Of a stretch of 25,361 bases of DNA, positions 1 to 6,960 are shown in pieces. This DNA comes from CAZIAK01 sp964537035 (lineage in GTDB: Bacteria; Planctomycetota; B15-G4), in NCBI GenBank assembly GCA_964537035.1, contig CAZIAK010000058.1:1-25361 (forward strand), read 5' to 3'. The notes under the pieces were generated by a model. That model had not been told where the DNA came from, ran no database searches, and was given only the letters and a program-made list of their open reading frames with translations. The position numbers and the translations under genes are program-made. Positions within the stretch are counted from its first letter, which is position 1; each line of letters starts with the position of its first letter.

Positions 1-2
1 AA

Positions 3-92
3 GACGATGAAGACGACGAAGACGACGAAGACGACGAAGACGACGAAGACGACGATGACGACGACGACGATGACGACGATGAGATAGACGAG
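3..92 (+). repeat. In-frame GACGACGAA minisatellite encoding an acidic run
   Basis: Nine-base units (GACGATGAA, then four GACGACGAA, then degenerate GAC/GAT copies) run in frame through the truncated first gene. They give 29 acidic residues out of 30, the exception being an Ile at residue 28. The array probably begins before the window, so its full length cannot be seen. It lies just before the GAVWLL strand of an FG-GAP repeat. Confidence 0.9.
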
Positions 93-2207
93 GCAGGCGC
101 GGTGTGGCTGCTCATGTTGAACCCGAACGGCACGGTGGCATCAGAGCGCAAGATCGCCGAGGGGCTCAGCGGCTTCACAGGCACGCTTCAGAAGGACAAT
201 CACTTTGGCGACGCCATCGAACGCCTCGCGGACATCGACGGAGACGGCGTGGCCGATCTCGCCGTGGGGGCTTCAGGCACCAACATCGGCAAGAAGGACG
301 ATGGCGCCGTCTGGCTGCTGTTCATGAACAAGGACGGGACGGTGAAGTCCCAGGCCGCGATCCATCGTCTCAGTGGTGCGTTGGCCGGGGCGCCAGAACA
401 GAAAGGTCGCTTCGGTGCAGGGCTCGCCTGGCTGGGTGATCTGGACGGCGATGGCACAGGTGAGCTGGCTGTAGGTACGCCCGAAGATGGCCTGGACGGC
501 AACGATCACGGCGCGGTCTTCGTGCTCTCTCTGGGGCTGGTCGCGCCAGCGTTGACCTGCTCTGCCAGCACCATCTTCAGCGAGGCCGTGCCTGGCGCCG
601 TGCTGTCTGCCATGGGCCTGGCTCTCCCCGAGAAGCCCAACCGCGGCGCGGCCTTTCTGCACAAGAAGTACGACCCGACCATCGTGGTGGCCCAGTCCTG
701 CACCGTCTCGATCAGCTTCCTCTGGGAGACCAGTGGACTGCGCAACAGCCTGGGCTACTTCACCTTTGACACCGACGCCGCAGGCCAGGTGGTGATCTAC
801 GATCGCCAGCTGGTCTTTCCCAACGCGTCTCTGGCTCCTGCGGGCAGCCTGTCGACCGGGGACAGTCTGTGCTTGCCCGACGCCAACGGCGATGTGCGCA
901 CCTTCGCGCCCGGCACCCGCCTGGGCTTCTTCCTGGTGGCGGGTGGATACGATCTGTCGCAGGAGGTGAAGAACTGGGATCCGTTGCAGGCCACCCTGCC
1001 CAGCACGGACCCTGCGGACAATTTGCTCACGGCCCAAGGCGTCTACACCACCCTCGACGCCATCAACCCCGAGATGTTCCTCAATGACCCGGCGAGCGCT
1101 CGTCACGCCGCCGTGCTGAAGATGCCCTCGATCTCGGGCTTTCTCGATGGCGATCCGTTCTTGTTGATGGGCTTCGAAGACCTCGACCGTCATCGCAACG
1201 CAGACAACGACTTCAACGAGCTGGTCTTCAGCGTCCGCTCAGATCCGCCTGGTGCGTTGGCGCTGAACAGCGTGGTGAGCTACTCGACCGCCGACAGCGA
1301 CGGGGATGGCGTGATGGACATCGCCGACGCGTACCCAGACGATGCGGCCCGCGCCGTGGTCGTGCGCTACCCGGCCCAGGGTTTCGACGCGGTGGGCCTC
1401 GAAGACCTCTACCCGCTGTTGGGAGACGCAGACTACAACGACGCTGTGGTGGCCTATGCTTTCGAGTTGGTGCTGGACGCCAAGGGCCGGGTCAAAGACC
1501 TGACCGCTGACTTCCACTTGCTGGCCAGGGGTTCCATGCTCGATCACCGCCTGGGCCTGCACATCCCGGGAGTGCCAGCAGACGCCACCGGCAGTGTGAC
1601 CGTGGAGCGTTTCCTGAGTGACGATGGGGGCAGTCACTTTGTGGAGGCGGTCCAGTCCATCGCAGACTTCATCAACGTGGACAAGCGCCGGATCGAGACG
1701 CTCATGCCCAGCACCATCGGGGCGCTGCCGTCCCTGCCGGGCCTGCCTTTCGTGAACACCACCTCGCTCGGGGTGGACAAGGCGGCGGCGTCGTCACGAT
1801 TGGTGATGACCTTCGATGTGCCCGTGGCCCAGTCGGCCCTGGGGACCGCTCCTTACGACCTGTACTTCATGGTCGATCACGGCATCTGGTACGACGTGCA
1901 CATGCCGGGCTGGCCGGGCTTCGAAGGCCGAGCGCCGTGGCTCCCTGAAGAGACGGGCGCCAGCGCTTTCTTGGATGATGAACAGAACCCGTGGGTGATC
2001 CAGGTCCCCTACGACTGGCGTTTCCCCATGGAGCAGGTGCCCATCTTCACGGCCTACCCCGATTTCCTGGGTTGGGTCGGTTCGGCAGGCAGCCAGAAGA
2101 AAGACTGGTATGACCGGGTCGCCACGGGAGCGACGTCGCTCATCGCCGCACCGCCGCAGGTCTACCTGGCGCCCTACGCCTGGACCGTCGCTCGCCCCAT
2201 CCCCTGA
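3..2207 (+). CDS. Secreted FG-GAP / LruC-domain protein, 5' end outside the window
   Basis: The frame is open from the first bases of the window, so this is the C-terminal 734 residues of a longer protein; the GTG at 102 is not a convincing start. Residues 1-30 are almost all Asp/Glu, encoded by GACGACGAA repeats. They are followed by FG-GAP repeats with Ca-binding loops (ADIDGDGVADLAVG, GDLDGDGTGELAVG), so the acidic run appears to lie in a loop of a beta-propeller repeat. Next comes a DUF4114-like section ending in FEDLDRHRNADNDFNELVFS. A DSDGDGVMDIADAYPDD calcium-type motif starts at residue 431, and a long LruC/DUF4842-like C-terminus has GDADYNDAVVAYAFELVLD. Proteins of this family are exported or surface-associated; the role here is unknown, with adhesion or structure possible. 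Family assignment rests on motif recognition. The small gene 56 bases downstream may be co-transcribed. Confidence 0.85.
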   Translation, partial: DDEDDEDDEDDEDDEDDDDDDDDDDDEIDEAGAVWLLMLNPNGTVASERKIAEGLSGFTGTLQKDNHFGDAIERLADIDGDGVADLAVGASGTNIGKKDDGAVWLLFMNKDGTVKSQAAIHRLSGALAGAPEQKGRFGAGLAWLGDLDGDGTGELAVGTPEDGLDGNDHGAVFVLSLGLVAPALTCSASTIFSEAVPGAVLSAMGLALPEKPNRGAAFLHKKYDPTIVVAQSCTVSISFLWETSGLRNSLGYFTFDTDAAGQVVIYDRQLVFPNASLAPAGSLSTGDSLCLPDANGDVRTFAPGTRLGFFLVAGGYDLSQEVKNWDPLQATLPSTDPADNLLTAQGVYTTLDAINPEMFLNDPASARHAAVLKMPSISGFLDGDPFLLMGFEDLDRHRNADNDFNELVFSVRSDPPGALALNSVVSYSTADSDGDGVMDIADAYPDDAARAVVVRYPAQGFDAVGLEDLYPLLGDADYNDAVVAYAFELVLDAKGRVKDLTADFHLLARGSMLDHRLGLHIPGVPADATGSVTVERFLSDDGGSHFVEAVQSIADFINVDKRRIETLMPSTIGALPSLPGLPFVNTTSLGVDKAAASSRLVMTFDVPVAQSALGTAPYDLYFMVDHGIWYDVHMPGWPGFEGRAPWLPEETGASAFLDDEQNPWVIQVPYDWRFPMEQVPIFTAYPDFLGWVGSAGSQKKDWYDRVATGATSLIAAPPQVYLAPYAWTVARPIP

Positions 2208-2251
2208 CTCAGGCAGGCCGGCGGTCGCAAACGGCGGCCTTGGTCAGCGCG

Positions 2252-2257
2252 AAAGGA
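2252..2257 (+). promoter_or_regulatory. Ribosome binding site deciding the start at 2264
   Basis: AAAGGA lies 6 bases before the ATG at 2264. It favours this ATG over the in-frame TTG at 2240, and the protein from ATG starts with a basic stretch followed by a hydrophobic segment. Confidence 0.6.
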
Positions 2258-2263
2258 CACGCC

Positions 2264-3112
2264 ATGAACGCACACCGTCGCGCCAAGGGTCGCACGGGCG
2301 CATCGTCCCGTCTGGTGGCCCTGCTTGGCGCCAGCGTCTTGGCTGTCTTGGCCCTGGTGTGGCTCGAGCACGCCGACGACGGCACCGCCTGGGCCGAGGC
2401 CGGAACGGTCCCTCTCGCCGGGATCACGAGCTTCAGGGACTCTCTTGTCGCCTCTGACGCCGACGTGACCAGCGACGGCTCAGGGACGACGGCATGGGAG
2501 ACGACGTTGTCGGGTCCTGAGCTTCAGGACCCTGCTGCGCAGGCGCAGAAGGCATCCTCGAAGAAGAAGGGCAAGCCTCAGGCCATGGTCGGTGGCAAGC
2601 CCAAGCTCAAGGCCCTGTCGCCATCGAAGGGACTGGGAGGAGCGGCGAGATCACGGTCGGGCGGAGGGCGCAAGGCGCCGGGCCTGGGTCTCGAGGGCAG
2701 CCCCGGCTTCAAGGCGCCCACCGATGACGGACAGTCTTTCCAGTTCAAGACCAGGAGCGACACGCCTTTCTCCCTGGCGGTCGTGACCCCCGACGGACTG
2801 CCCCTGCCCCTGGCACGGGTCTCCGTGGTCGCGGCGCTGGCTCCGCCGCCTCCGGGAACGGCCATCGAGGAGCTGACCTCTCCTGACGGCTGGTTCGATG
2901 GCTTCAGCGACGATCTCGGCCGCGTGCAGGCCACCCTGTCCCTACCCTCGGCGGTGTCGACCGTCGACGTGGTGGTGAGTGTGGCCGGGCGTACGGGCGA
3001 GTACTCCCACCAAGAGCTGAGAGCATTGTGGGGACCCTTCGCCCCCTCTTCGCGTGTCACGGTGTCCGTGGATCAGCTGACCGATCTGGCCATCGAGCTG
3101 GCGCTGGAGTGA
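2264..3112 (+). CDS. Membrane-anchored or exported unknown protein with a basic linker and Ig-like C-terminus
   Basis: 282 residues, not assigned to a named family. A basic N-terminus (MNAHRRAKGRTGASSR) precedes one hydrophobic segment at about residues 17-34, either a signal anchor or an uncleaved signal peptide; no lipobox is seen. Residues about 85-145 are low-complexity and rich in Lys, Arg and Gly (SSKKKGKPQAMVGGKPKLK). The last 115 residues look like a beta-sandwich of the carboxypeptidase-regulatory/Ig type: FSLAVVTPDGLPLPLARVSV, then DDLGRVQATLSLPSAVSTVD. It follows the LruC gene on the same strand, so a joint role at the cell surface is plausible. The strongly acidic run in the neighbour and the basic stretch here could pair electrostatically, but that is only inference. 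Confidence 0.75.
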   Translation: MNAHRRAKGRTGASSRLVALLGASVLAVLALVWLEHADDGTAWAEAGTVPLAGITSFRDSLVASDADVTSDGSGTTAWETTLSGPELQDPAAQAQKASSKKKGKPQAMVGGKPKLKALSPSKGLGGAARSRSGGGRKAPGLGLEGSPGFKAPTDDGQSFQFKTRSDTPFSLAVVTPDGLPLPLARVSVVAALAPPPPGTAIEELTSPDGWFDGFSDDLGRVQATLSLPSAVSTVDVVVSVAGRTGEYSHQELRALWGPFAPSSRVTVSVDQLTDLAIELALE

Positions 3113-3115
3113 CGT

Positions 3116-3153
3116 AGCTCTCGGTGCCCAGAGCGTCGGTAGGCAAGAGAGCT
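3116..3153. terminator. Possible bidirectional hairpin between convergent genes
   Basis: AGCTCTC (3116-3122) and GAGAGCT (3147-3153) form a perfect 7-base inverted repeat with a 24-base loop. It sits between the stop of the plus-strand gene (3112) and the stop of the minus-strand gene (3167). There is no clear T-run, so a terminator is only a weak call. Confidence 0.3.
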
Positions 3154-3166
3154 GCGGCGCAGCGTT

Positions 3167-4201
3167 CTAGCCCAGCCCGGCGATGAAGCGGGTCGCCTCG
3201 GCCTGCAGGCTCTTCTGCCGGTTGGGGACGATCAGGCAGCGCTCGGCCAGCGAGCTGGCCATGAGGACACCGTCGGACTGCCGGTACAGCTGAAAGTCGA
3301 ACAAGAACGACGCCATGCGGGTGGTGTCGACGGTGCGGGTTGGCTGCGCTTCGAGCAGCCAGACCTTGCAGTGCGTCTCGACCGTGTCGGCGGGATCGGC
3401 GTTGGCGAAGTAGAACGTGCGCCGGGAGCGGGTGGAGAGGCAGGTGGAGAGCTGGGTGGAGAAGGGCGCATGCATCCGCCTGCGCAGAGTCACACGCTCG
3501 GCGTGGTTCATCATGGTGATGTAGCGGGCGAAGTAGACCAGGCCCGCGCCGTTCAGGTCGCTCTCTGCTTGGATCTCGTAGGCGATCGGCTCGTGGGTGC
3601 GGAGCTGCAGCGGCGTGGCGCCCTGGTGGCTGAGCTCGTGGGCGATGTGCCCGGACGACTGCACCCGGGCGTGCTCCACCATGCCCGCGGGGCGTTCGCG
3701 GACCTCGGCAAGATCAAGCGCCTGGACGTTCGCCGGCCGAGACGTCTTGAGCTGGGTGTTTCTGCCCCCCCGTGTGATCAGGGCATTGGTCATGTAGAGC
3801 CGGGGCACACTCTGCTCATCGAGGCTGCCCTTGTCGCGGCTGGCCGCGGCGTCGTCGTCGACCTGGGCCTGGTCTGTGCCCAGGAGGACCCAGCCCTCCA
3901 CGAACTGCTTGGCGAAGAACGCCGTGCGGCTGGAGAGATGCATCTCGTCACCCTCCTGGAACTGGGCCAGGCAGCCGTCCCCGAAGTGGGCCTCGATGTT
4001 GATGAACGAGGCGTACAGTCGCTGGCCCTCATCATTGACCAGCTGGTGGGGGGGTGTCCCGAGCGCCGCGCCCATGCTCTGCCATTGCAGGTCGCCCGCG
4101 TGCTTGAGCAGCTCGACCTCTGAGAGCTGGCCCGGAACCATGTGGGGCATGCCTACGGTCAGACGTCGGGTGTGCAGGCCGTGGCTCGTGTCAGGAGGCA
4201 T
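3167..4201 (-). CDS. LnmK / Pnap_2097-family biosynthetic protein (probable acyltransferase/decarboxylase)
   Basis: 344 residues from the ATG at 4201, which overlaps the last 11 bases of the upstream ACP gene; ATGs at 4231 and 4249 are possible but would lengthen the overlap. The N-terminal TVGMPHMVPGQLSEVELLKH followed by AGDLQW resembles the start of LnmK and Pnap_2097-family proteins. These are double-hotdog proteins; LnmK acylates a carrier protein with methylmalonyl and decarboxylates it to propionyl-ACP. Tyr63 (LYASF) falls near the position of the tyrosine proposed as catalytic in LnmK, judged from memory rather than alignment. The length fits two hotdog domains, about 15-170 and 180-340. 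Being encoded with two ACPs and a KAS III supports a carrier-protein acylation role. The actual substrate is unknown, and a thioesterase-like function is the main alternative. Confidence 0.75.
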   Translation of the reverse strand: MPPDTSHGLHTRRLTVGMPHMVPGQLSEVELLKHAGDLQWQSMGAALGTPPHQLVNDEGQRLYASFINIEAHFGDGCLAQFQEGDEMHLSSRTAFFAKQFVEGWVLLGTDQAQVDDDAAASRDKGSLDEQSVPRLYMTNALITRGGRNTQLKTSRPANVQALDLAEVRERPAGMVEHARVQSSGHIAHELSHQGATPLQLRTHEPIAYEIQAESDLNGAGLVYFARYITMMNHAERVTLRRRMHAPFSTQLSTCLSTRSRRTFYFANADPADTVETHCKVWLLEAQPTRTVDTTRMASFLFDFQLYRQSDGVLMASSLAERCLIVPNRQKSLQAEATRFIAGLG

Positions 4202-4451
4202 GGCGCTGTGCTGCGAGCTGTGCGCTGACATGGGCCGCCAGACGATCAAGGCTGGACAGATCTGTCTCGAAGGAGCGTTCGGAGATCACGACCTGATATT
4301 GGTCTTCGAGGCGCACGAGCAGGTCGGCCGCGCGCATGGAGTCGATGTAGCCTGCGTCGTACATGCTCGTCGTGACGTCGACCTGCTGGGGCTGGAGCGT
4401 GCCGTCCTGATCGCAGATCCAGTCGACGAGTTCAGCGAGCACGTCGGTCAT
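4191..4451 (-). CDS. Acyl carrier protein (second ACP of the cassette)
   Basis: 86 residues from the ATG at 4451 (MTDVLAELVDWICDQDG). The motif AGYIDSMRAADLLVRLEDQ matches the phosphopantetheine attachment site, with the Ser of DSM as the modified residue, followed by an ACP-like helix. It would carry acyl chains as thioesters in the cytoplasm after activation by a phosphopantetheinyl transferase that is not in this window. The open frame extends upstream to 4565, but that part is Arg/Ala-rich and lacks ACP character. No good ribosome binding site is visible before 4451. Its 3' end overlaps the start of the LnmK-like gene by 11 bases, which suggests translational coupling. There are 134 bases between it and the KAS III stop, the largest gap in the cassette, so a second promoter is possible. 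Confidence 0.85.
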   Translation of the reverse strand: MTDVLAELVDWICDQDGTLQPQQVDVTTSMYDAGYIDSMRAADLLVRLEDQYQVVISERSFETDLSSLDRLAAHVSAQLAAQRHAS

Positions 4452-4585
4452 GGTTGCCAGCTCGGATCGGGAGGAAGCCGCTTGCCCGTATATACCACAA
4501 GGTCTTGAGGCGTTGGTGACTTGGCAGACGTTGGGTGGAGTGTCGCGCGCCGAGCACGCCATCACGGCACTCTACGCGCAGCCTG

Positions 4586-5641
4586 CTAGCCGCTGTAGTC
4601 GAGCAGCACCGAGCCCCAGGAGTAGCCCACGCCGAAGCCCACCAGCAGGACCCGCTGACCTGCCTTCACCGCGCCGTCGGCCAGAGCCTGTTCAAGGGCC
4701 AGGGGGATGGTCGATGACACGGTGTTGCCCACCTTGGCGATGTGCACGGCGAAGCGTTCTTCGTCGATCTTCAAGCGCCGGCGCAAGTGCTCGATCATGA
4801 AACGGTTGGCCTGGTGAAACACGAACAGGTCGATGTCGTCGACGGCCAGCCCCTGGCTCTCCAAGAACTGCTGCACGTGCTTGCCCACCACTCGCAGGGT
4901 GAAGGCGAAGACGTCGATACCGTTCATCTCAAGGGTCGGGCTGGGGACCTCGCGAGTGAGCTGTCCAGCGAAGCCCCGGGTGCCGCTGGTGGGCACCCAC
5001 AGCCGGTCGGCGCCGCTGCCATCAGAGCCGAATCTGCCCTCGCCGATGACGCCGCCGAGGGCACCACCGCCAGGGACATCGGGCCCGTCATGTTCGCCGG
5101 GGTCACCGAGGTCTGAGGCGACGATCAGGCTGGCGGTGGCCGCGTCACCGAAGAGGGTCTGGATGTCCTGGCCGGCGTGGGATGTGTAGACGGTCATGCG
5201 ATCTGCGGTGATGAGCAGGACCTTGCGCGCCCGTCCCGACTCGATCAACGCGGCCACCTGGTGGAGCGCGTAGGGATAGCCAGAGCAGCCCAGGCTGATG
5301 TCGTAGGCGGCGATGTCCTTGCCCAGGCCCAGAGCGTGTTGCACAAGCGGGGCGGTGGCTGGCATGGCGAAGTCGGGCGTCACCGTGACCAGGATCAGGG
5401 TGTCGATGAGTTCTCGATACGAGGGGCGCTGGGCGAACAGGGCCTCGGCGGCCCGGGCCGCCATGTCGCTGGTGAACTCGCCGTCGGCGGCGATGCAGCG
5501 GGAATCGATGCCCGTGTCTTCGCTGATCTGAGCGGCGTCGCCTTGTCCGAAGCGGTCGACCAGCTCGGCGTTGGTGAGCCGACCCTCTGGCAGGTATGAA
5601 GCCAGGGCGGCCAGCACCGCCCGAGGCCTCGAGGGGCTCAC
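4586..5641 (-). CDS. Beta-ketoacyl-ACP synthase III-like condensing enzyme
   Basis: 351 residues, the normal length of the FabH/KAS III group. The catalytic triad is visible: Cys119 in DISLGCSGYPYAL, His276 in FVFHQANRFMIEHL and Asn306 in GNTVSSTIPLAL. The C-terminal glycine-rich GFGVGYSWGSVLL is also typical. It would perform a decarboxylative Claisen condensation, or simple acyl transfer as in some KAS III relatives, with an ACP-bound partner. It starts at GTG (5641); GTGA overlaps the TGA stop of the upstream ACP gene by 4 bases, a strong sign of translational coupling. The neighbours (two ACPs, an LnmK-like protein) point to a specialised pathway rather than housekeeping fatty acid initiation. 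No acyltransferase, reductase or dehydratase genes lie nearby. Confidence 0.92.
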   Translation of the reverse strand: MSPSRPRAVLAALASYLPEGRLTNAELVDRFGQGDAAQISEDTGIDSRCIAADGEFTSDMAARAAEALFAQRPSYRELIDTLILVTVTPDFAMPATAPLVQHALGLGKDIAAYDISLGCSGYPYALHQVAALIESGRARKVLLITADRMTVYTSHAGQDIQTLFGDAATASLIVASDLGDPGEHDGPDVPGGGALGGVIGEGRFGSDGSGADRLWVPTSGTRGFAGQLTREVPSPTLEMNGIDVFAFTLRVVGKHVQQFLESQGLAVDDIDLFVFHQANRFMIEHLRRRLKIDEERFAVHIAKVGNTVSSTIPLALEQALADGAVKAGQRVLLVGFGVGYSWGSVLLDYSG

Positions 5642-5868
5642 TCGTCCGTCCCCAGCTGGGCCAGGTCACACAGATCACCGACCGTCTTGCAGCCACCGAT
5701 GTCGTCCGAGTCGACCTGGATGTCGAACAGCTCGTCGATCATCGATTGGTACTCAAGACTGTGCATGGAGTCCCAGTGAAGATCAGCGAGGACCATCTGG
5801 GGCTGGAGCAGGGGCTCACCAAGGATGAGTTTCTGGTTCAGCTTGGCGAGAAACTCTGAGCGCAGCAT
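5638..5868 (-). CDS. Acyl carrier protein (first ACP of the cassette)
   Basis: 76 residues from the ATG at 5868 (MLRSEFLAKLNQKL). LADLHWDSMHSLEYQSMIDE carries the Asp-Ser-Met attachment site and the following ACP helix; LFDIQVDSDDI and KTVGDLCDLA match the helix 3 and helix 4 regions. It is short but complete for an ACP. The open frame continues to 6015, but the extra residues are Arg-rich and unlike ACPs. No clear Shine-Dalgarno is seen before 5868. Its stop overlaps the GTG start of KAS III by 4 bases. It differs clearly from the second ACP, so the two probably have separate roles such as donor and acceptor, which is inference. Confidence 0.85.
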   Translation of the reverse strand: MLRSEFLAKLNQKLILGEPLLQPQMVLADLHWDSMHSLEYQSMIDELFDIQVDSDDIGGCKTVGDLCDLAQLGTDE

Positions 5869-5904
5869 GACGGGGAGGAGCCATGGTCGGAAGCGGGAGA
5901 GAGA

Positions 5905-5947
5905 GCGACGAGAGTCTATCGTTTTCTCGCGAGTCCGATCTCGTCGC
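5905..5947. promoter_or_regulatory. Perfect 9-base inverted repeat upstream of the ACP/KAS III cassette
   Basis: GCGACGAGA (5905-5913) and TCTCGTCGC (5939-5947) are exact reverse complements, separated by 25 bases that contain a further CTCGCGAG palindrome at 5926-5933. It lies between the stop of the EF-hand gene (5967) and the start of ACP1 (5868), all on the minus strand. It could end transcription of the EF-hand gene or act as an operator or attenuator for the cassette. No T-run follows it on the minus strand, which favours a regulatory site. Confidence 0.45.
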
Positions 5948-5966
5948 AGGTCTCTATCCCAGCCGT

Positions 5967-6848
5967 TCAGGGAAGCAACGCACGGCCCCGCAGCTGCGCA
6001 CAGAAGGCCTGCCACTCTGCCGAGCTGACCATGCCGTCATCATTGCCGTCCGCGCTCTGCAACAGCGCGGCGGTCATGGCGGCGCCCATGGGCGTGGGCT
6101 CAGGGCCGCGATGGATTCGATCCGGGAGTTGGTCCGGCGGAGGTCCGCCACCGCGTGGGCCCGCACCTGGGCCCGCCTCTGGGCCGCCCGCACTTGGGCC
6201 CGCACCTGTGCCGCCCGCACCTGTGCCGCCCGTACGAGTGCCTGGCCCGGCACGTTCTGGCCCGCCCGCAGCTGGTCTTTCTGCGCCTGGCCTACCCATC
6301 CCTGCTTGTGGCCTCCCGAAGCGCTGACCGGCACCTGATCCGGGGCCGCCACGTCCTGGGCCGGCGCGGGGCGGCATGCCTTCATGGCGACCTGGCGGAG
6401 GCCCGTGGGGTCCCCTGGACTGACCAGCTCTTGGGGGACCTCTCCTCCCGGGCTCGGCCTGGTGCGGACCGGCGCCTGGGCCTGCGACGCGACCATGTCT
6501 TGGCGGTGGACCGGGCCGCGGTCCGCGTGGTGGTTGCTGGAGTCCCTGCCCTGGTCTGGATTGACGATCATTGGCTCGTGGGGGAAGACGCCTGCCCCCG
6601 CCTGCTGGGTCGTGTCCTGGGCCTTCGGGTCTGCGGGGTCGTGGCTCGGGGTGTACGGCAATCTGGCCATCGCCGTCCGTGTCGAGGTGCTCGAACAACT
6701 GCTCAAGCATGCCGGATTCTACGTCGCCCTGTGCGTCGCCCTGTGCGGTGCTGGGCGGCGTCTGGTCCTGTGCACTGACAGCTGTCAGGGGGGCCCAGGC
6801 GGCGAGGGCCAGGGTGGCCACGAGCCCGGTGGTGAATGGCGTGATCAT
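5967..6848 (-). CDS. Secreted EF-hand protein with long Gly/Pro/Arg-rich linker
   Basis: 293 residues from the ATG at 6848, preceded 7 bases upstream by GGAGGA. Residues 1-26 are a signal peptide (MITPFTTGLVATLALAAWAP, ending near SAQ). An EF-hand-like loop starts at Asp56 (DTDGDGQIAVHP), but its position 12 is Pro and the Glu is displaced by one. The centre, about residues 70-255, is Gly, Pro, Arg and Ala low complexity. A complete EF-hand loop follows at 267-278 (DGNDDGMVSSAE). Probably an exported calcium-binding protein. In the linker the third codon positions are less GC-rich than in the neighbouring genes, and another frame is open at 6074-6706 with more typical codon use. Because both ends with EF-hand features share one frame, I keep this frame; compensating frameshifts cannot be excluded. 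Confidence 0.7.
   Translation of the reverse strand: MITPFTTGLVATLALAAWAPLTAVSAQDQTPPSTAQGDAQGDVESGMLEQLFEHLDTDGDGQIAVHPEPRPRRPEGPGHDPAGGGRRLPPRANDRQSRPGQGLQQPPRGPRPGPPPRHGRVAGPGAGPHQAEPGRRGPPRAGQSRGPHGPPPGRHEGMPPRAGPGRGGPGSGAGQRFGRPQAGMGRPGAERPAAGGPERAGPGTRTGGTGAGGTGAGPSAGGPEAGPGAGPRGGGPPPDQLPDRIHRGPEPTPMGAAMTAALLQSADGNDDGMVSSAEWQAFCAQLRGRALLP
6157..6242. repeat. Imperfect 15-base tandem repeats in the EF-hand linker
   Basis: On the plus strand GCCCGCACCTGTGCC occurs at 6198-6212 and 6213-6227, with a diverged third copy at 6228-6242. Related GGGCCCGCACCTGG-type units extend back to about 6157. On the minus strand they encode GTGAG and GPGAG-like steps of the linker. Confidence 0.7.
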
Positions 6849-6855
6849 GGGTGCG

Positions 6856-6861
6856 TCCTCC
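6856..6861 (-). promoter_or_regulatory. Ribosome binding site of the EF-hand gene
   Basis: TCCTCC on the plus strand reads GGAGGA on the minus strand, 7 bases before the ATG at 6848. It settles the start against the longer frame that runs to 6908. Confidence 0.75.
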
Positions 6862-6960
6862 GCTTGTGGTGCCTGGCGGCGACGGCCCGATCTGCCGAGC
6901 GCTGCCATACGAACCCCAGGCTAGAGCAGCACCTGTGAGAGGAGCATGAGAGGCGCTGCC

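Noticed and set aside
3..92. Possible CRISPR array
   Set aside because: The units are 9 bases with no spacers and continue an open reading frame, so this is a coding minisatellite.
6074..6706. Alternative 210-residue gene in another frame of the EF-hand locus
   Set aside because: It has no signal peptide, ribosome binding site or domain. Both EF-hand ends and the GGAGGA-supported start belong to the frame that was kept, although the codon composition leaves some doubt.
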